In this document: piece by piece, positions 22,115 through 31,820 of the stretch
Numbering within the stretch: position 1 is the first letter of the stretch
Layout of the letters: each line of letters starts with the position of its first letter
From: Peptoniphilus sp. BV3C26
Lineage (GTDB): Bacteria; Bacillota; Clostridia; Tissierellales; Peptoniphilaceae
Length of the DNA stretch: 35,377 nt
NCBI RefSeq assembly: GCF_000478985.1
Contig: NZ_AWXB01000007.1
Span: 1 to 35,377, forward strand
Direction: 5' to 3'
Notes under the pieces: generated by a model
Seen by the model: the letters and a program-made list of their open reading frames with translations, nothing else
The model's database searches: none
Told to the model about the DNA's origin: nothing
Program-made: the position numbers and the translations under genes

Positions 22115-24398
22115 GCTACTTTCTCCTGCAGGAAATTTTGAATCTTTAATAAGTGCTGTAAATGCTGGAGCAGATGCAGTTTATTTAGGGGCAAAATCTT
22201 TTAGTGCAAGAGCAAGTGCTGCAAATTTTACTGATGAAGAAATAATTGAAGGGGTGAAATTTGCTCATTTGAGATCTGTAAAAGTCTATGTAACTGTAAA
22301 TATTTTGTTGTCTGATCAAGAGTTTAAAGATGCAATAAAATTAGTAGAATTTTTATATAGAGCCGGAGTTGATGGAATAATAGTCCAAGATCCGGCTCTT
22401 GGATTATACATTAAGGGTAAATTTAAAAATCTTGAAGTTCATGCTTCAACACAGATGACTATAAATAATTATTATGGCGGAAAATTTTTAAAAAATTTAA
22501 ACTTTGATAGACTTGTTCTTGCAAGAGAAACAAATTTAAATGAAATAAAAAAAATAAAAGAATTAAATCTTGATATTGAGCATTTTATTCATGGAGCCCT
22601 TTGCGTTTCTTATAGCGGACAATGTCTTATGAGTTCTATGATTGGTGGAAGAAGTGGAAACAGGGGAGATTGTGCTCAGGCATGTAGAAAACCCTATGAA
22701 ATTTTAAATAAAAATAAAAGCCCTATAAGTCAAAAAGGATATTTTATAAGTCCAATGGATTTACAAAGTTTTACAAATCTTGAAACTTTAATAAAATCCG
22801 GTGTTAATTCCCTTAAAATTGAAGGGAGAATGAAAAATAGCAGATATACTTATCAAATAGTTAAATCCTATAGAAAAGCTCTTGATAAAAAATTAGATGA
22901 AGGGGAAATCAATAAATCAAAAGAAATATTTAACAGAGAATGGACAAAGGGGATTCCCTTTGGTGCTTTTGGATCTGATTTTGTATCTATAGATAGACCT
23001 GACAACAGGGGAATTGAAATAGGGAAAATTATAAAAAAAGTTAAAGATGGATATATTATAGATTTTTATAATAATGTAAATAAGGGAGACTCCTGTGAAT
23101 TTATAGGAGATAAAAAATTTACTTTAACAATGTTTGATAATTTCAAAAGGGGACAAAACTTTTTTAAAACTAAGAGAAACTTAGAGGAAGGAAAAGTAAT
23201 AAGAAGGCTTACAAATATAAAATTAAATGAAAGCCTTGATGAAGAAATTGAAAAATCTTATAAAAAAATTCCTATCTCCTTTAATATAGAATTAAGAGAA
23301 AATAAAAACCCTATAATAAAAGTTGAGGCAGAGGGAAAAGAAATTTTATATATGGGAGATAAAATTGTTGAAACTGCAAAAAAAGCTCCCATAAATAGAG
23401 AAAATGTTGAAGAAAGTTTTTCTAAATTAAATAAGACTGGCTTTAGCCTATCTTCAATAGACATTCAAATGGACAATAATATTTTTATTCCTATTTCTTA
23501 TCTAAATGAACTTAGAAGAGAGGCACTTAAAAAGTTTGAAGACCTCTTTACAAATAGAGAAATAGAGATTAAAAATTATGAGCTTGAATTTAAAAATAGA
23601 GAAAAAGAAAATAAAAAACTTATTCTTGAGCTTAAAAGTATAAAAGATTTTGAAAAAATAAACTTTGAAAATATAGACTATATATATTTAGATTTAAAAT
23701 TCATAGACAAAAAAGAAATTTTTAAGTTTAAAAATAAAATTTTTATAATTCTACCAACAATTTTAGATTCAAAACAGCTGGAAAATATAAAAGAAAAAAT
23801 TGAAAAATTAGATATAGCTGGCATAGTTATATCAAATTTATCCCAAATAGAGATTTTTAAAAATTATAAAGGAAAAAAACATGGGGATATAGGTTTAAAT
23901 GTATTTAATTCTTATACAGGAGAATTTCTTTTAAACAACTTAAATTCCATAACTCTATCACCGGAAATGAACTATGAGCAAATAAAAAATTTAAAAGTTA
24001 AGGGTAATCTTGAATCTATTGTTTATGGTTTTATACCTGTTATGACCATGGAGCATTGTCCAAATTCAATTATAAAAAAATGTAAGGACAACAAAGAGTG
24101 CCAATCATGTCCTTACAGTGGCTTGCATTATTTAAGAGATACAAAAAATGTAGATTTTCCTTTTGAAAGGTCAAATAAAAAGACAATTATTTATAATTCT
24201 TATCCGATTTTTTATTCTAATGAAAGGCTTACAGACCTTGTGTCATATAGAAGAATAATAAGAAGTTTTGAAGATTATGATACAATAAATAAAATAACTT
24301 ATGCTTTTAAAACAAATGATTTTAATGGATTAGCTGAAGAACTTAAAAATAAATTTATTAATGTTACTAAGGGCCATTACAACAGAGGAGTAATATGA
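22104..24398 (+). CDS. U32 family peptidase / RlhA-like protein with DUF3656 region
   Basis: The 764-residue protein begins with the U32 core: ELLSPAGNFESLISAVNAGADAVYLG, FTDEEI, EVHASTQMTINNYYG, and the signature HGALCVSYSGQCLMSSMIGGRSGNRGDCAQACRKPY with its conserved Cys residues. A DUF3656-like middle region and a C-terminal extension follow, with a further Cys cluster CPNSIIKKCKDNKECQSCPY. E. coli RlhA of this family hydroxylates 23S rRNA, and others act in tRNA or ubiquinone hydroxylation, so protease activity should not be assumed. Clustered Cys suggest an iron-sulfur site. It overlaps zapA by 11 and mutS2 by 4 bases. Confidence 0.85.
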   Translation: MKIELLSPAGNFESLISAVNAGADAVYLGAKSFSARASAANFTDEEIIEGVKFAHLRSVKVYVTVNILLSDQEFKDAIKLVEFLYRAGVDGIIVQDPALGLYIKGKFKNLEVHASTQMTINNYYGGKFLKNLNFDRLVLARETNLNEIKKIKELNLDIEHFIHGALCVSYSGQCLMSSMIGGRSGNRGDCAQACRKPYEILNKNKSPISQKGYFISPMDLQSFTNLETLIKSGVNSLKIEGRMKNSRYTYQIVKSYRKALDKKLDEGEINKSKEIFNREWTKGIPFGAFGSDFVSIDRPDNRGIEIGKIIKKVKDGYIIDFYNNVNKGDSCEFIGDKKFTLTMFDNFKRGQNFFKTKRNLEEGKVIRRLTNIKLNESLDEEIEKSYKKIPISFNIELRENKNPIIKVEAEGKEILYMGDKIVETAKKAPINRENVEESFSKLNKTGFSLSSIDIQMDNNIFIPISYLNELRREALKKFEDLFTNREIEIKNYELEFKNREKENKKLILELKSIKDFEKINFENIDYIYLDLKFIDKKEIFKFKNKIFIILPTILDSKQLENIKEKIEKLDIAGIVISNLSQIEIFKNYKGKKHGDIGLNVFNSYTGEFLLNNLNSITLSPEMNYEQIKNLKVKGNLESIVYGFIPVMTMEHCPNSIIKKCKDNKECQSCPYSGLHYLRDTKNVDFPFERSNKKTIIYNSYPIFYSNERLTDLVSYRRIIRSFEDYDTINKITYAFKTNDFNGLAEELKNKFINVTKGHYNRGVI

Positions 24399-26761
24399 AA
24401 ATTTTAAAATCTCATAAAACTTTGGAATTTGATAAAATTTTAGAAAAATTAAAAAATATGTGTGAATCCGAACTTGGAAGAGACCTCGTAGATGAAGGAA
24501 AAATTTTAACCAATTTAAGTGCCATAAAAAAAGCTCAAGAAGAAACAAGTGAGGGACTTAATTTAATTTCCAAAAGAGGAAATCCGCCCTTGTTCGGAAT
24601 TACAAATATACATGATTTTATGAGAAGAGTTGAACTTGGCGGAAGCCTTTCTCCTCAAAATTTACTTAGAGTTTCTGATTTTTTAAGAGTTTCAAGAATT
24701 TTGAAAAAATATATATTTACCGATGATGACGATTTATCTATAAATAATATTTCAAATTTAGCGGAAAATTTATATGTAAATAAAAATATTGAAGAAATAA
24801 TTAACAATGCTATTATATCTGAAAATGAAATTTCAGATAATGCTTCATCGAAACTTGCTTCTATAAGAAGAACAATGGCGAATAAAAAAGTTGCAATAAG
24901 AGACAAACTTTCATCGATAGTATCAGGAAATGAAGATTCCAAGTATTTACAGGACAACATAATAACCATGAGAGAAGGACGGTATGTTGTGCCGGTAAAA
25001 ACTGAAAATAAAGGAAAGATAAAGGGTTTAGTTCATGATTTAAGTTCTTCCGGAGCAACGGTTTACATTGAACCTATAGCAGTTGTAAATTTAAACAATG
25101 AGCTTAAGGAACTGGAATCAAAAGAAAGAGAAGAAATTGAAAGAATATTAAAAGAGCTTTCAGAAAAAGTTGCTGAGTATTCCCATGAAATTGCTGCCAA
25201 CCAATATATTTTAAAAGAACTGGACTTTATCTTTGCAAAGGCCAAGCTTTCTATAGAAATGAATGGAATAGAACCTATTTTTAACGAAGATAAAATTGTA
25301 GATTTAATAGGGGCAAGGCATCCACTTCTTAATAAAAATAAAATTGTTCCTATTGATATAAGTATTGGAGAAAACTGGACGAGTTTAATAATCACAGGAC
25401 CAAACACTGGAGGTAAAACAGTAACATTAAAAACTTTGGGCCTTTTAAGTTTAATGGGACAGTTTGGCTTGCACATACCTGCAAAGGAAAATTCCAGATT
25501 AAGCATATTTCATAGAATTTTTGCTGACATAGGAGATGAGCAATCTATTGAACAAAGTCTTTCAACTTTTTCATCTCACATGGTAAACATAGTAGATATT
25601 TTAAAAAATGCAGATGAGGACTCTCTTGTACTTTTTGATGAACTTGGTGCAGGAACAGATCCAACAGAAGGGGCAGCTCTTGCTCGGGCTATAATGGATC
25701 ATATGTTGGCAAAAAAAATCCGGTGCGTATCCACAACTCATTACAATCAATTGAAAATTTATGCTTTAACAAGCCAGGGAGTACAAAATGCTTCCATGGA
25801 ATTTAACGTCGAAACTCTTTCTCCAACTTTTAAGTTAATTATAGGAATTCCCGGAAAGAGTAATGCTTTTGAAATTTCAAAAAGACTTGGCTTAAGTGAA
25901 GAAATTATTAATCTTGCAAAAACTTTTGTAAGTAATGATAATATTGAATTTGAAAAAGTTCTTCAATCTATTGAAGAAGACAGGAGCCAGCTTGAAAAAA
26001 ATAAAAGTCAAATTGAGATTTATAAAGAAGAAATAGAAAAACAAAATAAAAGGCTTGATCAAGAACTTTTAAAAATACAAAAAGAAAAAGAAAAAATCCT
26101 AAAAGATGCAAAACTTGAAGCTTCGAGAATTTTAAGAAGAGCAAAAGAAGATTCTGATCTTGCTTTAAGTCAAATAAAAGATGTGGTTTCAGAAGTAAAA
26201 AAAGATCAAGCAAGAAGATTACAAGAATCACAAGATATAATTCGAGATAATATAAAGGCGGCAAGCATAAATAGTGAAAAAATTGAAATAAAACATGCAG
26301 AAAAACCAATTACAAAAGTAATAATAGGCGATAGTGTTAGGGTAAATTCTTTAAATGCAGAGGGCATAATCTTAGAACTGCCGGATCAAAATGGAAATGT
26401 GCTTGTTCAAGTAGGAATGTTGAAAATGAAAGTTCCGAAAAATTCTCTAATAAGCATAGAGGATAAAAAAGATTTATCAAATAAAACAAAAAATATAATA
26501 AAGAGAAAAAGCTCGACAATTAAAACGGAAATAGATATAAGGGGAAATAATTTTCATGAGGCAAAACCTCTTGTAGATAAATATTTAGATGATGCTTACC
26601 TTTCAGGTCTTAAATCTGTTAGAATTATTCATGGAAAGGGAACAGGAGCCCTTAGAGAAAAACTTCGTGATTATTTAAAGAAAAATAAGTATATTAAAGA
26701 TATTTGTGATGCACCATACAACGAGGGTGGTATGGGAGCAAGTATTATAACTTTTAAGTGA
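24395..26761 (+). CDS. mutS2: Endonuclease MutS2 (ribosome rescue/anti-recombination ATPase)
   Basis: 788 residues, full length. The N-terminal MutS core lacks mismatch domain I. Walker A is GPNTGGKTVTLKT near residue 334, with LVLFDELGAGTDPTEGAALA as Walker B and D-loop and STTHYNQLK following. A long coiled-coil (about 510-620) precedes a KOW-like segment and a C-terminal Smr nuclease domain from about residue 709 with DIRGNNFHEA and IIHGKGTGALR. Bacillus MutS2 splits collided ribosomes; other homologues suppress recombination. The ATGA overlap with the upstream U32 gene shows tight coupling. Confidence 0.96.
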   Translation: MKILKSHKTLEFDKILEKLKNMCESELGRDLVDEGKILTNLSAIKKAQEETSEGLNLISKRGNPPLFGITNIHDFMRRVELGGSLSPQNLLRVSDFLRVSRILKKYIFTDDDDLSINNISNLAENLYVNKNIEEIINNAIISENEISDNASSKLASIRRTMANKKVAIRDKLSSIVSGNEDSKYLQDNIITMREGRYVVPVKTENKGKIKGLVHDLSSSGATVYIEPIAVVNLNNELKELESKEREEIERILKELSEKVAEYSHEIAANQYILKELDFIFAKAKLSIEMNGIEPIFNEDKIVDLIGARHPLLNKNKIVPIDISIGENWTSLIITGPNTGGKTVTLKTLGLLSLMGQFGLHIPAKENSRLSIFHRIFADIGDEQSIEQSLSTFSSHMVNIVDILKNADEDSLVLFDELGAGTDPTEGAALARAIMDHMLAKKIRCVSTTHYNQLKIYALTSQGVQNASMEFNVETLSPTFKLIIGIPGKSNAFEISKRLGLSEEIINLAKTFVSNDNIEFEKVLQSIEEDRSQLEKNKSQIEIYKEEIEKQNKRLDQELLKIQKEKEKILKDAKLEASRILRRAKEDSDLALSQIKDVVSEVKKDQARRLQESQDIIRDNIKAASINSEKIEIKHAEKPITKVIIGDSVRVNSLNAEGIILELPDQNGNVLVQVGMLKMKVPKNSLISIEDKKDLSNKTKNIIKRKSSTIKTEIDIRGNNFHEAKPLVDKYLDDAYLSGLKSVRIIHGKGTGALREKLRDYLKKNKYIKDICDAPYNEGGMGASIITFK

Positions 26762-26769
26762 GGAAATTT

Positions 26770-28479
26770 ATGATAGATTTTAAAAAGAAAATTATTGAAA
26801 TTTTAGAAGAAAAAATTCCGGATTTATCCGCTAAAGAAATTGAACTTTTAATAGAAATACCCCCAAACTATGATTTGGGAGATTTCGCTTTTCCAGTATT
26901 CAGCTTAGCTAAAGTTTATAGAAAAAATCCGGCTATAATTGCTCAGGACTTAGCAAAAGAAATTAAAGATGACAATTTTGAAAAGATTGAAACTAAGGGA
27001 CCATATATTAACTTTTTTATTAACAAAGAAAAATTAATATCAACAGTCTTAAATGAAATTGCAGAAAAAAAAGAAGATTTTGGGAAATCAACTATGGGAA
27101 ATGGAAAGAATGTTTTAATAGAATATTCTTCACCAAACATAGCAAAGCCATTTCATATAGGACACATAAGATCAACTGTAATAGGTGATTCAATTAAAAG
27201 AATCTATAAATTTTTAGGTTATAACACGATAGCTTTAAATCATTTAGGAGATTACGGAACTCAATTCGGAATGCTTATTTGTGCTTACAAACATTGGGGA
27301 GATAAAGAAAAAATTGAAAAAAATCCAATTCCAGAGCTTTTAAAACTTTATGTAAGAATAAATGCGGAAGCTGAAGAAAATGAAGATTTGAGAAATGAAA
27401 GCAGAAAATATTTTAAACTTTTGGAAGAAAATGACCAAGAGGCAATGGAAATTTGGGAATGGTTTAGAGAAGTTTCTCTTAAAGAGTTCAGCAGGGTTTA
27501 TAAGATGCTTGACATTGAATTCGATTCTTATAATGGCGAAAGTTTTTATACTGACAAAATGCCCGCAATAGTTGAAGAACTTAAAGAAAAAAATCTTCTT
27601 GAAGATTCTCAAGGAGCAAAAATAGTAAATTTGGAAAAGGAAGGTCTTCCGCCATCAATAATTATTAAAAGCGACGGAACTACCATCTACTTAACAAGAG
27701 ATTTAGCTGCGGCAAAATACAGAAAAGACACCTACAAATTTTATAAAAATTTATATGTAGTAGGCTCTCAACAAAATCTTCACTTTAATCAATTAAGAGC
27801 AATTTTACAAAAAATGGGTTATGATTGGGCTAAAGATTGTATTCATATTCCATTCGGTATGGTTTCTCTTGAAGATGGGACTCTTTCTACAAGGAAGGGA
27901 AAAGTTGTCTATCTTGAAGACCTTTTGAATAAAGCTGTAGATAAAGTTGAATCAATTTTAGAGGACAGAGAAAAACTAAAGGGACAAGCAATAGAAAACA
28001 AAAGAGAACTTGCCCATATAGTGGGAATAGGAGCGGTAAAATTTCAAGAGCTATTTAATCAAAGAATTAAAGACTATGTATTCAATTGGGACAAATCTCT
28101 TTCCTTTGAAGGAGAAACAGGTCCTTATGTTCAATACACCCACGCAAGAATTGCTTCACTTTTAGAAAAGGGACAGTTTGACATTAATAAAAAAATTGAT
28201 GTTTTTCTTATAGAAAGTGATGAGGAAATTAATCTTATAAGAATACTTTATAATTTTACAAAGGCCGTAATAGATGCTCATGAGAAATATGAACCTTATA
28301 TTGTATCAAGATATTTAATTGAACTTGCAAAAACTTTTAACAAATATTATACGAACACACAAATTTTAATTGAAGATGAAGAATTAAAAAATGCAAGACT
28401 TTTCTTATGCTACGGAGTAAAAACAGTATTAAAAGAAGGTTTAAATCTACTTGGAATTAAATCACCTGATAAAATGTAA
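26770..28479 (+). CDS. argS: Arginine-tRNA ligase
   Basis: Class I synthetase of 569 residues that charges tRNA-Arg. It has the N-terminal additional domain (LLIEIPPNYDLGDFAFP), the HIGH motif in SSPNIAKPFHIGHIRSTVIG (about 128-133), LNHLGDYGTQFG, TIYLTRDLAAAKYR, the KMSKS equivalent STRKGK (about 373), and the C-terminal anticodon-binding domain with GPYVQYTHARI. ATG 26770 follows TGAGGAAA, and the start lies just past the mutS2 stop; a GTG at 26758 is less likely. It ends in the conserved LGIKSPDKM. Last gene of the pheS operon. Confidence 0.97.
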   Translation: MIDFKKKIIEILEEKIPDLSAKEIELLIEIPPNYDLGDFAFPVFSLAKVYRKNPAIIAQDLAKEIKDDNFEKIETKGPYINFFINKEKLISTVLNEIAEKKEDFGKSTMGNGKNVLIEYSSPNIAKPFHIGHIRSTVIGDSIKRIYKFLGYNTIALNHLGDYGTQFGMLICAYKHWGDKEKIEKNPIPELLKLYVRINAEAEENEDLRNESRKYFKLLEENDQEAMEIWEWFREVSLKEFSRVYKMLDIEFDSYNGESFYTDKMPAIVEELKEKNLLEDSQGAKIVNLEKEGLPPSIIIKSDGTTIYLTRDLAAAKYRKDTYKFYKNLYVVGSQQNLHFNQLRAILQKMGYDWAKDCIHIPFGMVSLEDGTLSTRKGKVVYLEDLLNKAVDKVESILEDREKLKGQAIENKRELAHIVGIGAVKFQELFNQRIKDYVFNWDKSLSFEGETGPYVQYTHARIASLLEKGQFDINKKIDVFLIESDEEINLIRILYNFTKAVIDAHEKYEPYIVSRYLIELAKTFNKYYTNTQILIEDEELKNARLFLCYGVKTVLKEGLNLLGIKSPDKM

Positions 28480-28504
28480 AAAAAGAGCTTAAGCTCTTTT
28501 TTTT
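28478..28504 (+). terminator. Terminator after argS
   Basis: AAAAAAAGAGC-TTAA-GCTCTTTTTTTT is a perfect hairpin that includes the last base of the argS stop codon, and closes the long pheS-argS unit. Confidence 0.9.
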
Positions 28505-28684
28505 ATGAAAAAATTTTTACAAAACATTTGATAAAAACACTTTCACAAAATTAATTCAAGCAACTATCAAGGCAAGTAAGACAAATTCAATGTTTAAAAT
28601 AACTTTTAATAAATAAATGCAAAGGTTAGCATAGATAAAATCGCTTAAACGCTTTAATTAGGTATGGTATTTAACACTTTTTAG
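28505..28684. other. A+T-rich intergenic region before livJ
   Basis: No open reading frame with a ribosome-binding site is seen. It holds a partial palindrome ATGCAAAGGTTAGCAT (28617-28632), a direct repeat CGCTTAAACGCTTTAA (28642-28657) and a small hairpin CACT-TTTT-AGTG (28675-28686) abutting the -10 box. These are candidate regulator sites for the liv operon. No riboswitch or T-box motif is recognised. Confidence 0.4.
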
Positions 28685-28693
28685 TGATATACT
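28685..28693 (+). promoter_or_regulatory. Extended -10 promoter of the liv operon
   Basis: TGATATACT combines TATACT with the upstream TG of an extended -10 element. No good -35 is seen at normal spacing. Start is about 20 bases before the GGAGG site of livJ. Confidence 0.5.
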
Positions 28694-28721
28694 AATGAAA
28701 ATTTAAAAATTGGAGGAAAAA

Positions 28722-29891
28722 ATGAAGAAGAAGCTTGCTATTTTATTAGTATTAATGACCTTACTAACAGCATGCGGTTCAAGTTCTTCACAGTCTAATA
28801 AATCTGGGGGAGATACCGCATCAAAGGGAGAAACAGACAGCATTATTATTAGAGGTATCATTTCAAAAACCGGATCTGTTGCAGTATATGGTACTTCTAC
28901 AGAACAAGGAATTCAGCTTGCAGTTGATGAAATCAATTCAAATGGTGGAGTTGGAGGAAAACAAATTGATTACAAGTCTGAAGATGACAGAGGAGATGCA
29001 ACTGAATCAGTTACTCTTTATAGTAAATTTGTAGAAGAAGGAGCTAATGCAATTTTAGGGCCTATAACATCAAAACCTGCTCTTGCAGTTGCTGAAAACT
29101 CAACATCTGACGGAATACCAATTTTAACACCGACAGGTACAATGACTTCAATAACTGAAAATAAAGATAATGTTTTTAGAGTTTGCTTTACAGACCCCTT
29201 ACAAGGAAAAATTCTTGCAAATTTTGCAGGACAAAAATTAAAAGCAAAATCAGTTGCAATTTTAAACAACTCATCTGACGATTATTCAAAGGGTGTTGCA
29301 GAAGCCTTTAAAGAACAAGCAAAAAGCCTTGGCTTGGAAATTGTAGCTGAAGAAAGCTATGGAGCTCAAGATAAAGATTTCAAAGCACAACTTACAAATA
29401 TAAGCTCAAAAAATCCAGATGTACTTTTAATTCCCGACTATTATGAAAATGATGTTTTAATTGCATCACAAGCAAAAAGTATAGGTTTAAAATCAACAAT
29501 AATTGGAAGCGACGGATGGGACGGAGTCTTAAATGTAGTTGCCAAAGGAAGCGAATCCGATATTGAAGGAGTATATTTTACAAATCACTATTCAATTGAC
29601 GACAAATCTGAAAAAGTACAAAATTTTGTAAAAACTTACAAAGAAAAATACAACCAAGATCCATCGAGCTTTTCAGCTTTAGGATATGACGCAGTTTATC
29701 TATACAAAGAAGCTTTTGAAAAAGCAAAATCAATGGAATATGCAGATATTGTTGAAGCTCTCAAATCTGTAAGTATAGAAGGAGTTACAGGAAACATCAA
29801 ATTTGGAGAAAATAACAATCCTATAAAATCAGCGGCAATTATAAAAATCACTGATGGAAAATATGCTTACGATTCAACAGTTGAACCATAA
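28722..29891 (+). CDS. livJ: Branched-chain amino-acid ABC transporter substrate-binding lipoprotein
   Basis: A 389-residue type I periplasmic-binding-protein-like lipoprotein (LivJ/LivK). The signal peptide MKKKLAILLVLMTLLTAC has a lipobox LTAC with acylated Cys18, followed by a Ser/Gly linker. Family motifs include GIISKTGSVAVYGTSTEQGIQ, AVDEINSNGGVGGKQI, GPITSKPALAVAE, PILTPTGT and FRVCFTDPLQG. ATG 28722 follows GGAGG; an in-frame TTG at 28710 is part of that region and not the start. livHMGF follow after an attenuator hairpin. The substrate is probably Leu/Ile/Val, but related proteins bind other small amides. Confidence 0.92.
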   Translation: MKKKLAILLVLMTLLTACGSSSSQSNKSGGDTASKGETDSIIIRGIISKTGSVAVYGTSTEQGIQLAVDEINSNGGVGGKQIDYKSEDDRGDATESVTLYSKFVEEGANAILGPITSKPALAVAENSTSDGIPILTPTGTMTSITENKDNVFRVCFTDPLQGKILANFAGQKLKAKSVAILNNSSDDYSKGVAEAFKEQAKSLGLEIVAEESYGAQDKDFKAQLTNISSKNPDVLLIPDYYENDVLIASQAKSIGLKSTIIGSDGWDGVLNVVAKGSESDIEGVYFTNHYSIDDKSEKVQNFVKTYKEKYNQDPSSFSALGYDAVYLYKEAFEKAKSMEYADIVEALKSVSIEGVTGNIKFGENNNPIKSAAIIKITDGKYAYDSTVEP

Positions 29892-29901
29892 GACAAATTA
29901 T

Positions 29902-29935
29902 AATAATGGCGGTTTTTTAACCGTCATTATTTTTT
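29902..29935 (+). terminator. Hairpin between livJ and livH, probable attenuator
   Basis: AATAATGGCGGTT (29902-29914) pairs with AACCGTCATTATT (29919-29931) with one G-T pair, followed by Ts. It lies 11 bases before the livH ribosome-binding site and there is no other promoter, so it likely reduces rather than abolishes read-through. That keeps binding protein above permease. Confidence 0.8.
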
Positions 29936-29946
29936 AAGGAGGATAA

Positions 29947-30831
29947 ATGGATTTTTTATTACAAATATTAAACGGACTGCAAATAGGATCGGTATATTCT
30001 TTAGTAGCTCTTGGATACACAATGGTTTACGGTATAGCTTTACTTATAAACTTTGCCCATGGGGAAGTAATAATGGTAGGGGCTTATACAGTTTCATATA
30101 CAATAGGACTTGTGTTGCAAGAAAGAGGTTTGCCATTTTATATAGCAGTTATTCCATCGGCAATAGTATGTACAATAGTAGGGGTTTTAATAGAAAGGCT
30201 TGCCTATAAGCCTTTACGAAATAGCCCAAAAATTTCAAACCTTATAACTGCAATAGGAGTTTCTCTTTTACTTCAAAATTTAGTAATGAAGTTTATCGGA
30301 GCTAATGCCGTATCTCTTCCGCCTATATTCAATGGAAAAATTGAAGTGGGAAATTCCCAAATATCAAGTTCAGTAATTATTACAATTATTTCAACTGTAA
30401 TATTAACTGTTCTTTTGCAATTTTTTATGAAAAAAACAAAATATGGCAAGGCTATGGTTGCGACATCTGAAGACTATGGAGCGGCAGCTCTTGTAGGAAT
30501 AAATGTAGACAATACTCTTACTATGACTTTTGCTATAGGATCATTTCTTGCTGGCATAGCATCTCTTTTATACCTTGCAGCTTATCCTCAAGCGCAACCT
30601 TTAATGGGCTCAGCTTTAGGTATAAAAGCATTTACAGCTGCAGTTGTAGGAGGAATAGGTCTTATTCCGGGAGCAGTTCTTGGTGGATTTTTACTGGGAA
30701 TTGTTGAAACCCTAACAAAAGCTTATATATCTTCAAGTCTTGCTGATGCAATTGTCTACAGCATGCTTATACTTGTTTTAATTTTCAAACCGACGGGTTT
30801 ACTTGGAAAAAATATTAAGGAGAAAGTATAA
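29947..30831 (+). CDS. livH: Branched-chain amino-acid ABC transporter permease LivH
   Basis: 294-residue inner-membrane permease with about eight helices. LivH signatures are LQILNGLQIGSVYSLVALGYTMVYG, INFAHGEVIMVGAYT, RLAYKPLRNSPKISNLITAIGVSLLLQN and the cytoplasmic-loop segment TSEDYGAAALVGINVD, with GGIGLIPGAVLGGFLLG near the end. AAGGAGG precedes ATG 29947. The stop shares a base with the livM start. Confidence 0.95.
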   Translation: MDFLLQILNGLQIGSVYSLVALGYTMVYGIALLINFAHGEVIMVGAYTVSYTIGLVLQERGLPFYIAVIPSAIVCTIVGVLIERLAYKPLRNSPKISNLITAIGVSLLLQNLVMKFIGANAVSLPPIFNGKIEVGNSQISSSVIITIISTVILTVLLQFFMKKTKYGKAMVATSEDYGAAALVGINVDNTLTMTFAIGSFLAGIASLLYLAAYPQAQPLMGSALGIKAFTAAVVGGIGLIPGAVLGGFLLGIVETLTKAYISSSLADAIVYSMLILVLIFKPTGLLGKNIKEKV

Positions 30832-31820
30832 TGACAAGACAAAAAAAAGGTATTTATGTTTTAACAATAATTTTACTTGTAATTTTTTACGGACTTATAC
30901 TTGGTCTTTCAAAAATAGGAATACTTAATAAATATTCATTTACAGTTTTAAGACTTGTCTGTATAAACATTATTTTGGCAGTGTCATTAAATATAACTGT
31001 TGGTAACTTAGGACAAATAACTTTAGGGCATGCTGGATTTATGTCAATAGGGGCCTATACAGCCGCAATGTTTTTAAAATCAGGAATTTTGCATGGAATA
31101 GCCGGATATTTAATTTCTCTTTTATTAGGAGGAATCCTTGCCTGCTTAATAGGTATTTTAATTGGAATACCGGCACTAAGACTAAAAGGGGATTATCTTG
31201 CCATAGTAACCCTTGCCTTTGGAGAAATTATAAGAGTTTTAATAGAAAATGCAGAATTTTTAGGAGGAGCACAAGGCTTATCCGGAATACCAAAAATGCA
31301 AAATTTAGCTATTATTTATTTTTTAATGTGTATTTGTGTAGCACTTATGTTTTCTATTATGACATCAAGGCACGGGAGAGCTGTCCTTGCCATTCGGGAA
31401 GATGAAATAGCAGCTGAGAGCAGCGGAATAAACGTAACATATTACAAAACTTTTGCTTTTGCAGTATCAGCCTTCTTTGCAGGAATTGCCGGAGCCATGT
31501 ATGCAAGTAACATAGGAGTAATAGGAGCAAAAGTCTTTGATTATAACAAAAGCTTTGACATTCTTGTAATGGTAGTCCTTGGCGGGATGGGTTCTTTTAC
31601 AGGGGCAGTTTTTTCAGCCTTTGTACTGACAATAATACCGGAATTTTTAAGAAGTGTATCCGATTATAGAATGATAGCCTATTCTTTACTTTTAATATTA
31701 ATGATGATATTCAGGCAAGAAGGTCTCTTGGGCAGAAAAGAATTTTCATTAACAGGTCTCGTAAAATCTATAGTTCATAGAAAGGAAGGTGCTGAAGATG
31801 ACAGAAATTCTAAAGTGTGA
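30831..31820 (+). CDS. livM: Branched-chain amino-acid ABC transporter permease LivM
   Basis: 329-residue permease partner of LivH. Conserved segments are SLNITVGNLGQITLGHAGFMSIGAY, ALRLKGDYLAIVTLAFGEIIR, the coupling loop AIREDEIAAESSGINV, and VLGGMGSFTGAVFSAF. ATG overlaps the livH stop (TAATG) and the 3' end overlaps livG by 23 bases, both signs of translational coupling. Confidence 0.95.
   Translation: MTRQKKGIYVLTIILLVIFYGLILGLSKIGILNKYSFTVLRLVCINIILAVSLNITVGNLGQITLGHAGFMSIGAYTAAMFLKSGILHGIAGYLISLLLGGILACLIGILIGIPALRLKGDYLAIVTLAFGEIIRVLIENAEFLGGAQGLSGIPKMQNLAIIYFLMCICVALMFSIMTSRHGRAVLAIREDEIAAESSGINVTYYKTFAFAVSAFFAGIAGAMYASNIGVIGAKVFDYNKSFDILVMVVLGGMGSFTGAVFSAFVLTIIPEFLRSVSDYRMIAYSLLLILMMIFRQEGLLGRKEFSLTGLVKSIVHRKEGAEDDRNSKV

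Noticed and set aside
24655-25506. Long minus-strand readings opposite mutS2
   Set aside because: They are shadows of the coding strand: hydrophobic, Ser/Leu/Phe-rich translations of reversed A-rich codons, without ribosome-binding sites or promoters.
28675-28686. CACT-TTTT-AGTG before livJ as a terminator
   Set aside because: Only four base pairs and no T run follow. It overlaps the extended -10 region, so a protein-binding site is the only plausible use.
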